From Trematomus loennbergii (taxonomy: Eukaryota > Chordata > Actinopteri > Perciformes > Nototheniidae): a stretch of DNA of 64,000 nt. Under the pieces are notes generated by a model. The model was given only the letters and a program-made list of their open reading frames with translations. It was not told the origin of the DNA and made no database searches. The position numbers and the translations under genes were made by a program. Below, piece after piece: positions 24,301-44,699 of the stretch; position 1 is the stretch's first letter, and every line of letters begins with the position of its first letter. The stretch is taken from NCBI GenBank assembly GCA_012861695.1, contig JAAOOA010000190.1:397001-461000 (forward strand). The letters run 5' to 3'.

Positions 24301-27300
24301 AGTCCATCAGCTGCTGTAGTGAGTGTGACATTTGCTTTGAGAGGCAGATAGATCTGTACATCGTCGGCGTAGCAGTGGAAGGGAATGTTATGTTTTGTGA
24401 GTATTGAACCTAGGGGCAGTATGTACAGTAGAAAAAGGATGGGGCCCAGAATCGAGCCTTGGGGAACCCCACAGGTAAGAGGGGCTTTGGCAGAGGAGAA
24501 GGCACCTAGCTGTACCGAGAAGCTACGGTCTGTCAGGTAGGACCTGAACCATGCAAGGGCAGAGCCTGTGATGCCAGCGGACTGTTCAAGCCGTGACAGC
24601 AGGATGCTATGGTCCACAGTGTCAAAGGCAGCTGTCAGGTCTAACAGCACCAAGACAGCTGGGCTACCTGAGTCGGCGGCTAGGAGCAGATCATTAAAAA
24701 CTCTTAAAAGGGCTGTTTCAGTGCTGTGCATGGGTTTGAAGCCAGACTGAAACTTTTCATGGATTCCATGGATGGTTAAAAAAGACTGCAGCTGGGCGTA
24801 GACTACTCGCTCCAGGGCTTTTGATAAAAAAGGTAGCTGGGAGATGGGCCTAAAATTTGCGAGAATGGAGGGGTCGAGATTTTTCTTTTTAAGGAGTGGC
24901 TTAACCACGGCATGTTTGAAGGCAGCTGGGACACATCCTGAGCTAAGAGAGGTGTTTAAAAGTAATAAAATACTTGCTCCAACTGAATCAAAAACATCTC
25001 TGAGAAGGCGAGAGGGAATGCTGTCTGAGGTGCAGTTTGTCGGCCGCAGGTGCTTGACTACATCCGAGAGAGAAGAGAGGGATACAGGCTCAAAGTGGTC
25101 GAGGACAGCAGGGCACAGAAAAGGAGCAGGATCTGGGGTAGCACTAGTGTGGGCTAGCCTAAGAGCAGATACCTTTTCAATAAAAAATGTAAGAAACTTA
25201 TCACAGAGAGTAGTCGATGGGACAATAGAAGAAACATCACAGGGATTAATGATCGAGTTGAGGACATTAAAAAGAACCTGAGGTTTATGGCTGTTTTTGG
25301 AGATTAACAGAGAAATGTGCTCTGTTTTGGCTGCTTTGACTGCCGTCTGGTAGTCAGAAAGGCAAGCACGAAGGATTTCTAGGGAGACATGGAGTTTATC
25401 CTTTTTCCATTTTCTCTCTGCACGCCTGCAAGCGCGTCTGAGAGCACGAGTACAGTCATTGAGCCACGGCTCTGATAGAACTTTGGTGCGTCTAAGCGTA
25501 AAAGGAGCAACAGAATCCAGTATTAGTGCATGTCGAGTCAAACATGGAGATAAGCTCATCAGCATTAAAAGCACAGTTCACATCTAATTTACAGATCGGA
25601 GAAGCATTAAAAACATCAGAGAACTGTGAGGCAGTCAAGGGGTTAATCGAACGCAGACGACGCGCCGGGGCACGTGATTCGACTCCTGCGGAAGGGATGG
25701 AGGTTGTAAACAGAACCGGTAAATGGTCTGAGATACGCGTTGCTGCACATATTTCATCCACAGATACAGACAGTCCAAACGATAATACTAAGTCCAAAGT
25801 GTGTCCTTTTTCGTGTGTTGGGCCAGCCACGGACTGAACGAGACCAAAGAATCAAGGAGATTTAAAAAGTCCCTAACCAGAGGTTTGGACTCGCAACACA
25901 CATGGACATTGAAGTCTCCGGAGATCAAAACACGATCATATTTCACCATGATCCCGGACAGAAAGTCAGAAAAGTCATTTATGAAATCCTTATTACACTT
26001 TGGCGGACGATACACGACTGCGCAGAGTATAGGCGAGGCCGGGTTCAGTTCAAAAAGCTGCAACTCAGTCAATATGTTCAGTTGTTGCTGTTTCTAACAT
26101 GTTTCTGAAGCTGCATGATGCTCAAACTGACTGAATAGTTTACACTGAAGATGCTGTGATCTATGTCTCCACTATTCCTGAAATAAATATTCTCTATTTA
26201 TTTTGATCACATTTCTTCTAAATTCATCCTGACTTCTTTGTAAACTCTGTGATCTTGAGTTGAATCAGTTTCTGTGGGTTTTGATTTGTCTGGCTGCACA
26301 TCACGAGTTAGTGTAGAAGGAGCAGAGTTTATGATGTGAAGTCACCACTTTTTATTGAAGGTGAAGAACGTTGTCTTTCATATTAATGAGAGCTCTTTTC
26401 ACTTTTTGGATCTTACTGTTTTTAACCTGTCGGGAGTGTCCACTTTCTAAACGTCTACATTCTCTACTTCTCCAGCTATAATCAGATTATTAAACCTTTC
26501 ATTATTTCAATCAGGAACATTGTTTTCTAAACTTACATCATGTGTTCTTTATTCAGACTGGATAGCTGCAGCTTGTCAGAGATCAGCTGTTCTGCTCTGG
26601 CCTCAGCTCTGAAGTCCAACATCCATCTGAGAGATCTAAACCTGAGTCACAACGCTCTTCAGGATTCAGGAGTGGAGCTGCTGAGAGATCTTCTGGAGTC
26701 TCCAGACTGCAGACTGGAGACTCTCAGGTCAGTAAGGGGTCGACTCAGTCTCTGCTGGTTCAGCAGGATTGTATTGAACACAGGGAGGTGGATGTGTTCC
26801 TCTCACTGGGGAATCTCTCCAGTTCCACCTTCCAGGCGTAGCCTAGCTTAGCACAACACATCAGTGATGTTACCATTTATCTGCAGTTTCTCCTTTTGTT
26901 CATCTCATGTTTCTTTTCTTGCGTTCTCCCAAGAACAATATAATGCAAGCTGACAATGCAAAGCCACATTTCAGTCAGGAGCAACTCATTAACAGACACA
27001 TTTTACAGTTAAAAAGTTAGTCTGTTTGTTTTTCTATGAAGTTGTTTTGTTCCTGGACTAATGCCTAGTTAACTCTGTAATGCAGCTGAGAGCTGTGGCA
27101 GTCAGTCGTAGTGTTTGCAGGGAGGATATGATGGGATGTGAAGCATTGGATCAGGACTCTGAAGCTGACTCAAAGAACAAACACTTATTTTAAACTGGAT
27201 CTCAAACTGTTGGATTGTGTTCATCCCTACAGGATCGATGGAGAGACGTTCAGATCCACGATCCAGAAGACCTGTGAGTACTGAAATCATGTCCTCCATT

Positions 27301-30300
27301 CATCAAGATATTGTACAATAAATCTGATCTTAAAAGGTATTTATAGAACAATAATTATTATTATTGTTTTATTATTATTTTTCTCACCTCTTCTCTCCAT
27401 CAGGTGACTCCGATGTGGAACAGGAAGTGAAGACAGACACAAAGGTGAGAGAGGAGCAGTTGTACAGAGTTGAAGCTAGAACTTAACTTGATTTCTAATA
27501 AAATAAATAACTTTGTTTGTTCCAGGCTCCTGAATCCTTCTCACCTGAACACACACCTGAGTCTTCATACAGGTAACCCTACAACATGACCAAATATTAT
27601 TTTAAACACATTAAAAGCATATATGAATTTCATTGTGTTTGATGTCATGTCTTTCACCTTGAGGTTTTGCATCCAATCTCTTTCCAGCAGACATGAATAA
27701 AATAATGCCTCTGTGTGTAGGATTGTTTTCTTGTACCAGTCTAGATCCTCGCTGGACTAGACATTTTGTTAATTGAATGAAAGTGTACACACACATCCTG
27801 ATGCATGTGGACACATCTTCAGTGATGTTCCTGTAACCATCAGGTGTTTCAGATCTTTCAACAAACCCTCCTCCAGGTCAGATCCAGCTCGATGAACACC
27901 TGTCAGTCAGAACACAGGCCAGAGAAGGCTTGTTGTAGTAACTTGTCTCTTGTGTGTCTACAGGTTCAGGTGTCCTGGTCCAGGTGAGTTCCAGTGTGCT
28001 TCGACTGGCCTGGTGTTCGTCATGGCTCAGGAGGCGGAGCTTCTGTACAGGACGGTCCCTTGGGATGAGAGTCTCCTCCAATCAGCTGGCAAGCAGGCAG
28101 CAGGGCCGCTGTTCGACGTGAAGAGTTCTGTTGAAGCTGCCGTCTGCCAGCTCCACCTGCCGCACAGTGAGACAGAGGATGGTAAAGACATCTAGTGTTA
28201 ACAAATACACTTATACAATGTTTAGCACCTTATGATATCCACTACCGTTCAGAAGTTATAAAGCAGCTTTATTAAACTAGTTTAACAAAGATAAGATAAT
28301 TCAGACTCGAAATCTGTTCTTTACATTCAAAATAGTCGTGTCCCCAAAAGAAGAAGAATGAAATCATTAAAACATCCATTTAGTCGATGTGTTTCATGAC
28401 ATCATTATTGAAGCAGACGATGCAATGCAGCTCTAAATACTGAGTTGGAGTGTCTCTGGGCCTCTGCAGTCTCCTCACTGTATATTAAAGACATGTAAAC
28501 TGTGACCTGTCAGTCCACAGCATGTTTAGCTGCTAACAGTGCTAACTCAACGCTAACTCACTCTAAGCTAGCAGTTTGATTAATTATTACTTTGTTATCC
28601 ATCTGTTGCTCTTTCTGCTCTCTACATTGTCAGTCTGGCTGAAGCATGTACAAAACAAAACAACAGACAACAACATTTATAAGTTAGACTTTCTACGCCC
28701 TGAAAGCTTTAGAAAACTCTTCACACGTCTAGAGAGTCACTCAGACATGAGACCGGACTCAGTCCAGCTGTTCTGGCTGCAGATTACAAACATCTCAGCA
28801 GTCTTTTAAATTAGAAAATAATTACGCATGCTCACCTCCAGAAAGATCACAGGGGGACAGAACAATAATTAAACATTCAAATAAAAGGTGGAGGATATAA
28901 ACTGGTACATCCTAGCGAGGCTCCAAAGGAATGACATCAGATGAACATTAGCTCTGAACTAAAGTGTCATTGAATATGATCAAGCTGTTTCAGCAGCAAA
29001 GCAACAGATGACCAGCTCTTTGCTCCACAGCGCTGCTCCTGGACGGCCTGTTGTCTGTCGTCCACATCACTGATGAAGGCCTGAGCATCTTGGAGCCGCT
29101 GGAGGTTACACGCACTCACGTGGTGGTGAAGATGCCTCACCTCTCTCTCTATGGCCTGGTCTGCGATATCCTTAAAAGGGTTCTGCTTCTGCGGATAAAG
29201 GGCCAAGTTCTGGTGTTCCTTCAGCCCCCGTTCAGAGAAGATCAAATACTGGATGTATTTCTGCTGCAGAAAAACGTCCCTAAGGAGGTAAAGCCATGTG
29301 CTCACCATCAGACTAAACACTGGTTCTAAACCACAGCTGTTTCCACACACACTGCTCCTCTTCTCAAACCTCAGATCTATCTGAACTGTAAATCTTCAGA
29401 TCACTCTTTGTGGTTTCTGTTGGATTCTCTCAGCATGTCTTTCTGTCTGCTGATACAGCACTCGAGTCTTCTGCTTTTTTAGCCATGCAATTAATGGTAA
29501 ACATAGCAGGAATTGGTAATGTGATTAATTGCATTTTGTTTATTGCGTCACGGTTTCCTGATTAATCTTGAGTGTTGGTGTGGAACTTCATCCACAAATA
29601 TTTATGCTACACTCTAATTCATTTACTCACAATATGTCCTCATAATGTTATTCTTAATAGATTGTAATTCTTATCTCTCTGTAGATTAGCTCGGTCAACA
29701 TATGTTGTTTTGAAAGTGTTTTAAAGTGATACAAATGTCCTGTTACTGAAGGTTGTTAAACACCAAGGACATGCAGTGCACATCAAAATCCCCCGTGACT
29801 GTGAGCTGGAACTGTATAAAGGTTACAGTGTGCACTGTGAACCTGAGGGCTTCCATATTCAGCCTGAGGTGAGTCACTGATACTCTGATGAAACACAATG
29901 ATCATTAACACACATTTAGCTGCAATCACAATCAGGAAAGAAACAGATAACGTTTAACTTCTGCTTCTGGTTTCCAGCGTCAACAATTTGACTCAAGTTT
30001 TGGAGAAGATTACAATCCAACATTTCAAGTTTTCGTGAAGACGGGCACAGAGAGAGTGGCTTTGAAGGTCAAGGACCAAGATGGAAACGTAGTCTGGAAT
30101 TGTCGCGTGCCACTGGAAGGTAAAGGCTCCACCTGAGCTCAGACCCAGGGATAGACTGGATGACTCTAAAGCTCCATCTCATAGCATTCTCTATTAAGGC
30201 TCCATGGCAGCGCATCATTACGACATTAAACACACAACCTGTAATATTCTAAAACTATAGTAAAAACTAGTGTGGTGGTGAAACAGCGTGGCATCATGGG

Positions 30301-30959
30301 AGTTGTAGTCTTCATCTTCTCATGGTTAAGTGGATACAGCGCCATTACAGGAGACCGTGATGAACGTACTGTTACCTTTACAATTACACGTCTCTGAACC
30401 ATTTGAGATAATGTTTGTACTCAACTCAACAAAGCATGAATAACATAGGTGTATTAGTTTTTAGACATTTTAATGAGGACATTTACATATTATAACTTCA
30501 AGTGAACACAAATCCACCCCTGGGAATGCTGAGTTACTTTAATGTTTAAGAGATCTGTTTAATGTCCCAGCAGAGAGCAGAGTCCCGGCAGAGAGCAGAG
30601 TCCCAGCAGAGAGCAGAGTCCCAGCAGAGAGCAGAGTCCCAGCAGAGAGCAGAGTCCCAGCAGAGAGCAGAGTCCCAGCAGAGAGCAGAGTCCCAGCAGA
30701 CCAGAGGCTGTTCTCAGTTCGGACAGAGTTCAAAGAAAGAGTGTCTCCACCTGTCCTGAAGGACCTTCTGGATAAACTCCTTGAGTCTGGAGTTATCAGT
30801 GAATCTGAAATGGAGTCAGCCAGAACCAAATCCCGAAATGACGGAGCACTTGAGGTGCTGGACGTGGTGCGAAAAAAAGGAGCTGCAGCCAGCAGGGTTC
30901 TGATCGACGCTCTCCGTGAGCTGGACCCGTATCTTTACGAAGAGCTCAACTTGAGCTGA
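15225..30959 (+). CDS. NLR gene A: RING-FISNA-NACHT-LRR-FIIND-CARD receptor
   Basis: A spliced gene for a cytosolic NLRP1-like immune sensor. Exons in order: N-terminus 15225-15325 and 15584-15685, RING 16848-17083, FISNA-NACHT 18577-20387, LRRs 20924-21088, 21699-21869, 22771-22941 and 26557-26727, linkers 27233-27273, 27404-27444 and 27526-27572, FIIND 27964-28181, 29031-29287, 29752-29868 and 29978-30119, CARD 30718-30959. Splice phases agree across all junctions I checked, although the donor after NACHT is ambiguous by two bases. Known NLRP1 and CARD8 proteins self-cleave in the FIIND, and loss of the N-terminal part frees the UPA-CARD to start an inflammasome. The only breaks are five single-base losses inside the NACHT exon. 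No recognised symbol is assigned; nlrp1-like is the closest description, and a RING is not part of mammalian NLRP1. Confidence 0.85.
15584..15685 (+). CDS. Gene A coding exon 2 (RAES...[10 protein letters not shown] motif)
   Basis: 34 codons reading [15 protein letters not shown] and ending [11 protein letters not shown], a peptide typical of short exons upstream of FISNA in fish NLR genes. It keeps phase 2 at both ends, so it can be repeated or skipped without changing frame. Spliced straight to 16848 it gives an in-frame join to the RING exon. Confidence 0.8.
16137..16318 (+). pseudogene. Decayed third N-terminal exon with 23-bp minisatellite
   Basis: The acceptor and first 16 bases match exon 2 (ACAGAGAGCAGAGTCT). 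The exon then dissolves into about seven copies of a 23-bp unit, AGTAGAGCTCAGTATAGAAA plus CTC, whose first codons contain an in-frame TAG. It is probably skipped. Gene B has a longer array of the same unit at 60614-60905. Confidence 0.65.
16848..17083 (+). CDS. Gene A RING-finger exon
   Basis: Encodes [12 protein letters not shown] followed by a C3HC4-type RING: CALC, then the block [13 protein letters not shown], then CCPQC about 20 residues later. All eight expected zinc ligands are present (Cys, Cys, Cys, His, Cys, Cys, Cys, Cys). RINGs of this TRIM-like kind usually act as ubiquitin E3 ligases by binding an E2. It lies directly upstream of FISNA-NACHT in the spliced product. The exon is 236 bp, in frame with exon 2, ending in phase 1 at TAACAA|GTAAGT. 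Confidence 0.85.
17137..17232. repeat. 20-bp minisatellite
   Basis: Five near-identical copies of CCCAGGTATATTAACGTCCG in the RING-FISNA intron. A diverged set occurs in gene B at 61682-61772. Confidence 0.9.
17240..18125 (+). mobile_element. L2-clade LINE 3' fragment
   Basis: The frame to the stop at 17689-17691 encodes the C-terminal tail of an L2-type reverse transcriptase ([19 protein letters not shown], then [13 protein letters not shown] and [10 protein letters not shown]). It is followed by a 19-bp minisatellite and the L2-type 3' end GTAAGTCGCTTTGGATAAAA with short ATGTA repeats. It is 5' truncated, with no endonuclease or catalytic RT part. Confidence 0.85.
17716..17980. repeat. 19-bp minisatellite in the L2 3' UTR
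   Basis: About 14 copies of AAAGCACTTAGATACTAAC. The homologous array in gene B (62118-63335) has about 63 copies. Confidence 0.92.
18577..20387 (+). CDS. Gene A FISNA-NACHT exon, five one-base breaks
   Basis: Large single exon typical of fish NLR genes. The FISNA part (about 18579-18800) starts [17 protein letters not shown] follows with Walker A GVAGVGKT (18863-18886) and Walker [10 protein letters not shown] (19078-19104), then the winged-helix/NAD2 region to about 20380. These motifs bind and hydrolyse ATP during oligomerisation. The frame shifts near 18771-18792, 18887-18892, 19416, 19782 and 19972-19976, each time by loss of one base. Four of the five fall in a short homopolymer (CC, CCC, TTTT, A6). 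Conserved codons resume at once after each break, so sequencing error or very recent decay is likely. The donor is either 20388 (phase fits the next exon) or 20390. Confidence 0.85.
20924..21088 (+). CDS. Gene A LRR exon 1
   Basis: Encodes [18 protein letters not shown], then [15 protein letters not shown] and [12 protein letters not shown], a diverged member of the 57-residue fish LRR module. The usual LDLSxN asparagine ladder is weak (ELEVNVD). It begins after TTCTAACAG and ends in phase 2. Confidence 0.8.
21699..21869 (+). CDS. Gene A LRR exon 2
   Basis: 171 bp, phase 2 to phase 2. Contains [17 protein letters not shown], then [16 protein letters not shown], then [12 protein letters not shown]: two ribonuclease-inhibitor-type LRRs. 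Donor CTCTCAG|GTCAGTAAG. First of three near-identical exon/intron units of about 1072 bp. Confidence 0.92.
22771..22941 (+). CDS. Gene A LRR exon 3
   Basis: 171 bp, phase 2 to phase 2. Second tandem copy, differing from LRR exon 2 at a few codons, for example [12 protein letters not shown] in place of [12 protein letters not shown]. Flanking introns are almost identical to those of the neighbouring units apart from the L2 insertion downstream. Confidence 0.92.
23361..26070 (-). mobile_element. L2-clade LINE, 5' truncated, in an LRR intron
   Basis: Minus-strand frames 26072-25788 and 25830-25492 encode the C-terminal part of an APE endonuclease (LISGDFNVH, then ISDHLPV). Frame 25574-24237 encodes the reverse transcriptase, with [36 protein letters not shown] and the catalytic FHCYADD. 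Frame 24066-23617 is the C-terminal tail. The 3' end is a (CAAAT)n tract on the plus strand. AATAT flanks both sides (23356-23360 and 26071-26075). The first LRR unit keeps the uninterrupted site. Several frameshifts separate the frames. Confidence 0.93.
26557..26727 (+). CDS. Gene A LRR exon 4
   Basis: 171 bp, phase 2 to phase 2. Third tandem copy, with [16 protein letters not shown]. Differences between the three copies cluster in the LxLxxN strand residues, which face the ligand side in LRR proteins; selection cannot be judged from so few sites. Confidence 0.92.
27233..27572 (+). CDS. Gene A three linker exons before FIIND
   Basis: Short exons 27233-27273, 27404-27444 and 27526-27572 encode [26 protein letters not shown] and [16 protein letters not shown]. 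The linker is acidic and Ser/Pro rich, without known domains. Phases 2-1, 1-0 and 0-2 join LRR exon 4 to the FIIND exon without a break. Such flexible linkers are usual between LRR and FIIND. Confidence 0.8.
27964..28181 (+). CDS. Gene A FIIND exon 1 (ZU5 part)
   Basis: Encodes [33 protein letters not shown] and then [14 protein letters not shown]. The RCPGPG, TGL and QLHLPH blocks are hallmarks of the ZU5-like half of FIIND in NLRP1 and CARD8 relatives. The acceptor is TGTGTCTACAG and the exon ends in phase 1. Confidence 0.88.
29031..29287 (+). CDS. Gene A FIIND exon 2 (ZU5-UPA boundary)
   Basis: Encodes [18 protein letters not shown], then [18 protein letters not shown], then the start of UPA. 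In NLRP1 and CARD8 self-cleavage happens between Phe and Ser in an SFS-like motif. Here the aligned site appears to be Leu-Ser at 29141-29146, so Ser is kept but the preceding Phe is replaced. A His in VVHITDEG could be the catalytic His. The alignment is by eye. Confidence 0.85.
29752..29868 (+). CDS. Gene A FIIND exon 3 (UPA)
   Basis: 39 codons beginning [12 protein letters not shown] and ending GFHIQPE, phase 0 at both ends. This is part of the UPA fold, which promotes oligomerisation of the released C-terminal fragment in NLRP1. Confidence 0.85.
29978..30119 (+). CDS. Gene A FIIND exon 4 (UPA end)
   Basis: Encodes [19 protein letters not shown], then [17 protein letters not shown], the last strands of UPA. 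Ends in phase 1, which matches the CARD exon. Confidence 0.85.
30567..30702. repeat. 18-bp minisatellite just before the CARD acceptor
   Basis: About eight copies of CAGCAGAGAGCAGAGTCC. It ends about 15 bp before the CARD acceptor at 30716-30717 and so fills the place of a normal pyrimidine tract. The unit resembles the start of exon 2 (ACAGAGAGCAGAGTCTCC). Its six-residue frame (QQRAES) is not in the CARD frame. Confidence 0.92.
30718..30959 (+). CDS. Gene A CARD exon and stop
   Basis: Joined in phase 1 it reads [18 protein letters not shown], then [34 protein letters not shown] and [12 protein letters not shown], stop TGA at 30957-30959. This is a complete death-fold CARD of the NLRP1/ASC type, which in that family recruits ASC or caspase-1. 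The acceptor is GCTGTTCTCAG at 30717. Confidence 0.9.
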
Positions 30960-32057
30960 GGCAAAACCTTGTGGAGTGTGTGACAGTTGAAGTCTAGTCC
31001 TCTGTTTTGTTACCTGTACATGTTTCCCCTTGTCCTTGAAGGTAACACAGATTCTGAGCGAAGGCCACTTTCCTTCTCTCTTTTCTCCTGGACTCCCTCC
31101 TGAGAGCAGCTACCCGTATTGGCCTTCCTTTGGTATTATCTTGAGTTTTCTTTCAAGTACATATTTGGTCTTGGTCTTAAGTTGTTTATGTTTGCACCAC
31201 AATACACCAGAGCTAATGTGGCCGTATCTCATTTCTGAGATTCCCCCTCCTCGACTACTCCGGTAATGTTTACAGAGAGAACAGCTGTGAGGTCCGTGCA
31301 GAAAGCAGAGCAGTGTGTATAATATATATCACTCAGTATAACAGGCCTACTCTCTTTATTTGCTTTAGTTTAGTAGATATCTACAAACAAAGAGTCCATA
31401 TTTTTCTAAAACCATTTAGTGCTTCACAAAATAAAATACACAACGGCTGTAGCCTGATTATGCTTTAGGAACTGTAGGTGCGTGTGGTACAGTGTGTAGG
31501 TGTGTGTGGTACAGTGTGTGCGTAGATGCAGCGGACAGACAGGTCTCAGTTGGTTTGGTGTCCTCTGCTTACTTTTAATACTTGTAAATAAAACTTTTGG
31601 CCCGTCATTTATTTTCCTCATTGTAGCGACCAGAGAGAGGGGAGAGGGGGGGGGGGGATATATCCAGTCTCTGATAGTGTTACGTTATTATGAGAGTGCT
31701 CTGTTTGATTCTGAAATTGTATACATTTATATAACTATATATATGTGTGTGTGTGTGTATGTGTCCGCATCTGTAGCCTGTTATTGTCTCATTATACCGC
31801 ACTGTGAATGAATTAAAGTAAATATATAAGTGGTCATGAACACATCTGTCCATCAGACAGAGGGCTGCTGTGCCTCCTGTCATCATTAATGGACGTCTCT
31901 TTAAAATGACCGCTCAGAGGAGAGGAGTTCTCATTTCTCTAACCGCCTGCTGCTTCCCCTCCTCTCTCCTCGGTTCCCCTCCTCTCTCTTCGGTTCCCCT
32001 CCTCTCTCCTCGGTTCCCCTCCTCGAGTCCTCCGCTCGCATCTCCTGTGGGCCGGAC
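30960..32057 (+). other. Gene A 3' flank with possible polyA signal
   Basis: AATAAA at 31587-31592 is the first clear polyA signal after the CARD stop. A G-run follows at about 31646, then a roughly 17-bp minisatellite rich in TCCTCTCTCCTCGGTTCCCC at 31955-32035. No other exon is seen. Confidence 0.5.
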
Positions 32058-32060
32058 TAA

Positions 32061-33013
32061 GGCCCCGCTCACACGAGGCCGTTTGCGTTTTATGCACAGT
32101 ATTCGTATTCAAAAAAGTCTTCCGTTCACATGCATTTGTTTCATTTAACGTGTCTGTTCAAACGAGGCCGCTGGAAACTCTGTAGTACATATGCTGGGAC
32201 TGTAAGTGGCGCTGTAACTTCCGCCAATATACACCAAAAGCCCGAAGAAGAGCAGCCTGGAGCAGCCCCGCAGCAATGTTGCCATGGCTACCCTTCTGTT
32301 TAAGCCCTGAAACTGAAACTGAAACTGAAAGAAACCGAATCTGTTGTTGCTGATGGTTGTGGTAGAGGAGCTGTATATTTTTGCACTAATATCTGTAGCA
32401 TGGTCAGTAGCAGTAGCACTAGCAGTAGCTACTGACAGGAGGAAGTCAGTGTGTGTGGCGATTGCTGGTATTCAGCGGGATATAGTAATTTCCTCAGCAT
32501 ATGTATAAATGCTACGGGAAGTTAACTGAAAGAAACCAAGAAGCACGTCTCTGTGGATATTGCATCGAGAGGACGGCTCAGAAAGAGAGATATTCTCTAC
32601 AAACACCGGGTGAGATGCACCTTTGTCAATATAATGGATCAATGCATGAAATCTGACTCTGTTTATTTTGTTTAAGGAGTATATTGGGCGTTAACAATTC
32701 TGGTTTGCCTTTTATAATATTATTTCATTCAAGAACCCCTTGTGCGTTTAATTAACACAGCTATTTTTGATAGTTGCTAGTACAGCAGTGAGCAGGAGAG
32801 GCGGGGCTATCCTATTTTTCCAGGCAATATTCGTATAGAGGTGATTACACGGACTCGTTTGACCCCCCAGAGCGTTTCGTTTGCAAATCTATCCACCTTG
32901 GGACCCGTTATCGTTTGTGTGGTCAGTTTCTATCGGCCTCGTCTAAATAATAGGGCTATACGCACGCGAAACTATGCAGATACAAGCCGTATTCTCCTCG
33001 TGTAAACGGCGCC
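32061..33013. mobile_element. PIF/Harbinger-type MITE
   Basis: Left end GGCCCCGCTCACACGAGG and right end CCTCGTGTAAACGGCGCC are inverted repeats with a few mismatches. The 3-bp repeat TAA flanks both sides (32058-32060 and 33014-33016), the target preference of PIF/Harbinger. It is 953 bp long and has no transposase, so it is non-autonomous. It carries a tandem GAAACT array. Confidence 0.85.
32309..32334 (+). promoter_or_regulatory. Tandem ISRE-like array inside the MITE
   Basis: Three GAAACT units followed by GAAAGAAA give overlapping matches to GAAANNGAAA, the IRF/ISRE core. It could be a simple hexamer repeat by chance. It lies about 1.35 kb after the gene A stop and about 1 kb from the CBR4 3' end. 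Confidence 0.45.
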
Positions 33014-33015
33014 TA

Positions 33016-33328
33016 AGACACAAGGATAGGAGTCGAGGAGGGGAATTAGAGAAATTAGGTGTGTGTGTGTGTGGTCAGACAGAATGTTGGAGAATAAAAA
33101 GTTTAAAGAGTTCATATACAGTTTTATTCAAGAATCAACACCATAGTATTTACATTCCCATAATGCACTTGTGCTGCTTTTACAGGAAGAAGAAGTTTAT
33201 TTATTTGTAAAAGCTTCTTATAGGCATCTTTAATAAGCAGTTTCTTTCTCACTGTTCACTTTAATCAGATATACAACAGAGAGAAGCAACAGATGGCATT
33301 CAAACACAGAATTTAATTTGTGTGTGTT
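33016..33328. other. CBR4 3' flank
   Basis: TTTATT repeats at 33196-33204 give overlapping AATAAA signals on the minus strand, suitable for CBR4 polyadenylation. Nothing else recognised. Confidence 0.45.
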
Positions 33329-44684
<11,356 letters not shown>

Positions 44685-44699
44685 CTGAAACATGGAACA

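Larger units (their letters stand above)
21423..27000 (+). repeat. Three tandem LRR exon-intron units
   Basis: Units start at about 21423, 22495 and 26281, each at TTGATTTGTCTGGCTGCACA. The first spacing is 1072 bp. The second is 3786 bp but returns to about 1071 bp once the L2 insertion (23361-26075) is removed. Intron sequence is nearly identical between units, so the duplications are recent or kept alike by gene conversion. The LRR number can change by unequal exchange without breaking the frame. Confidence 0.93.

Noticed and set aside
23617..26072. Host gene with an endonuclease and polymerase on the minus strand
   Set aside because: These are the pieces of one L2 LINE with target duplication and 3' tail.
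30562..30759. QQRAES repeat protein before the CARD
   Set aside because: Lies in the intron and in a different frame from the CARD; no splice arrangement includes it cleanly.
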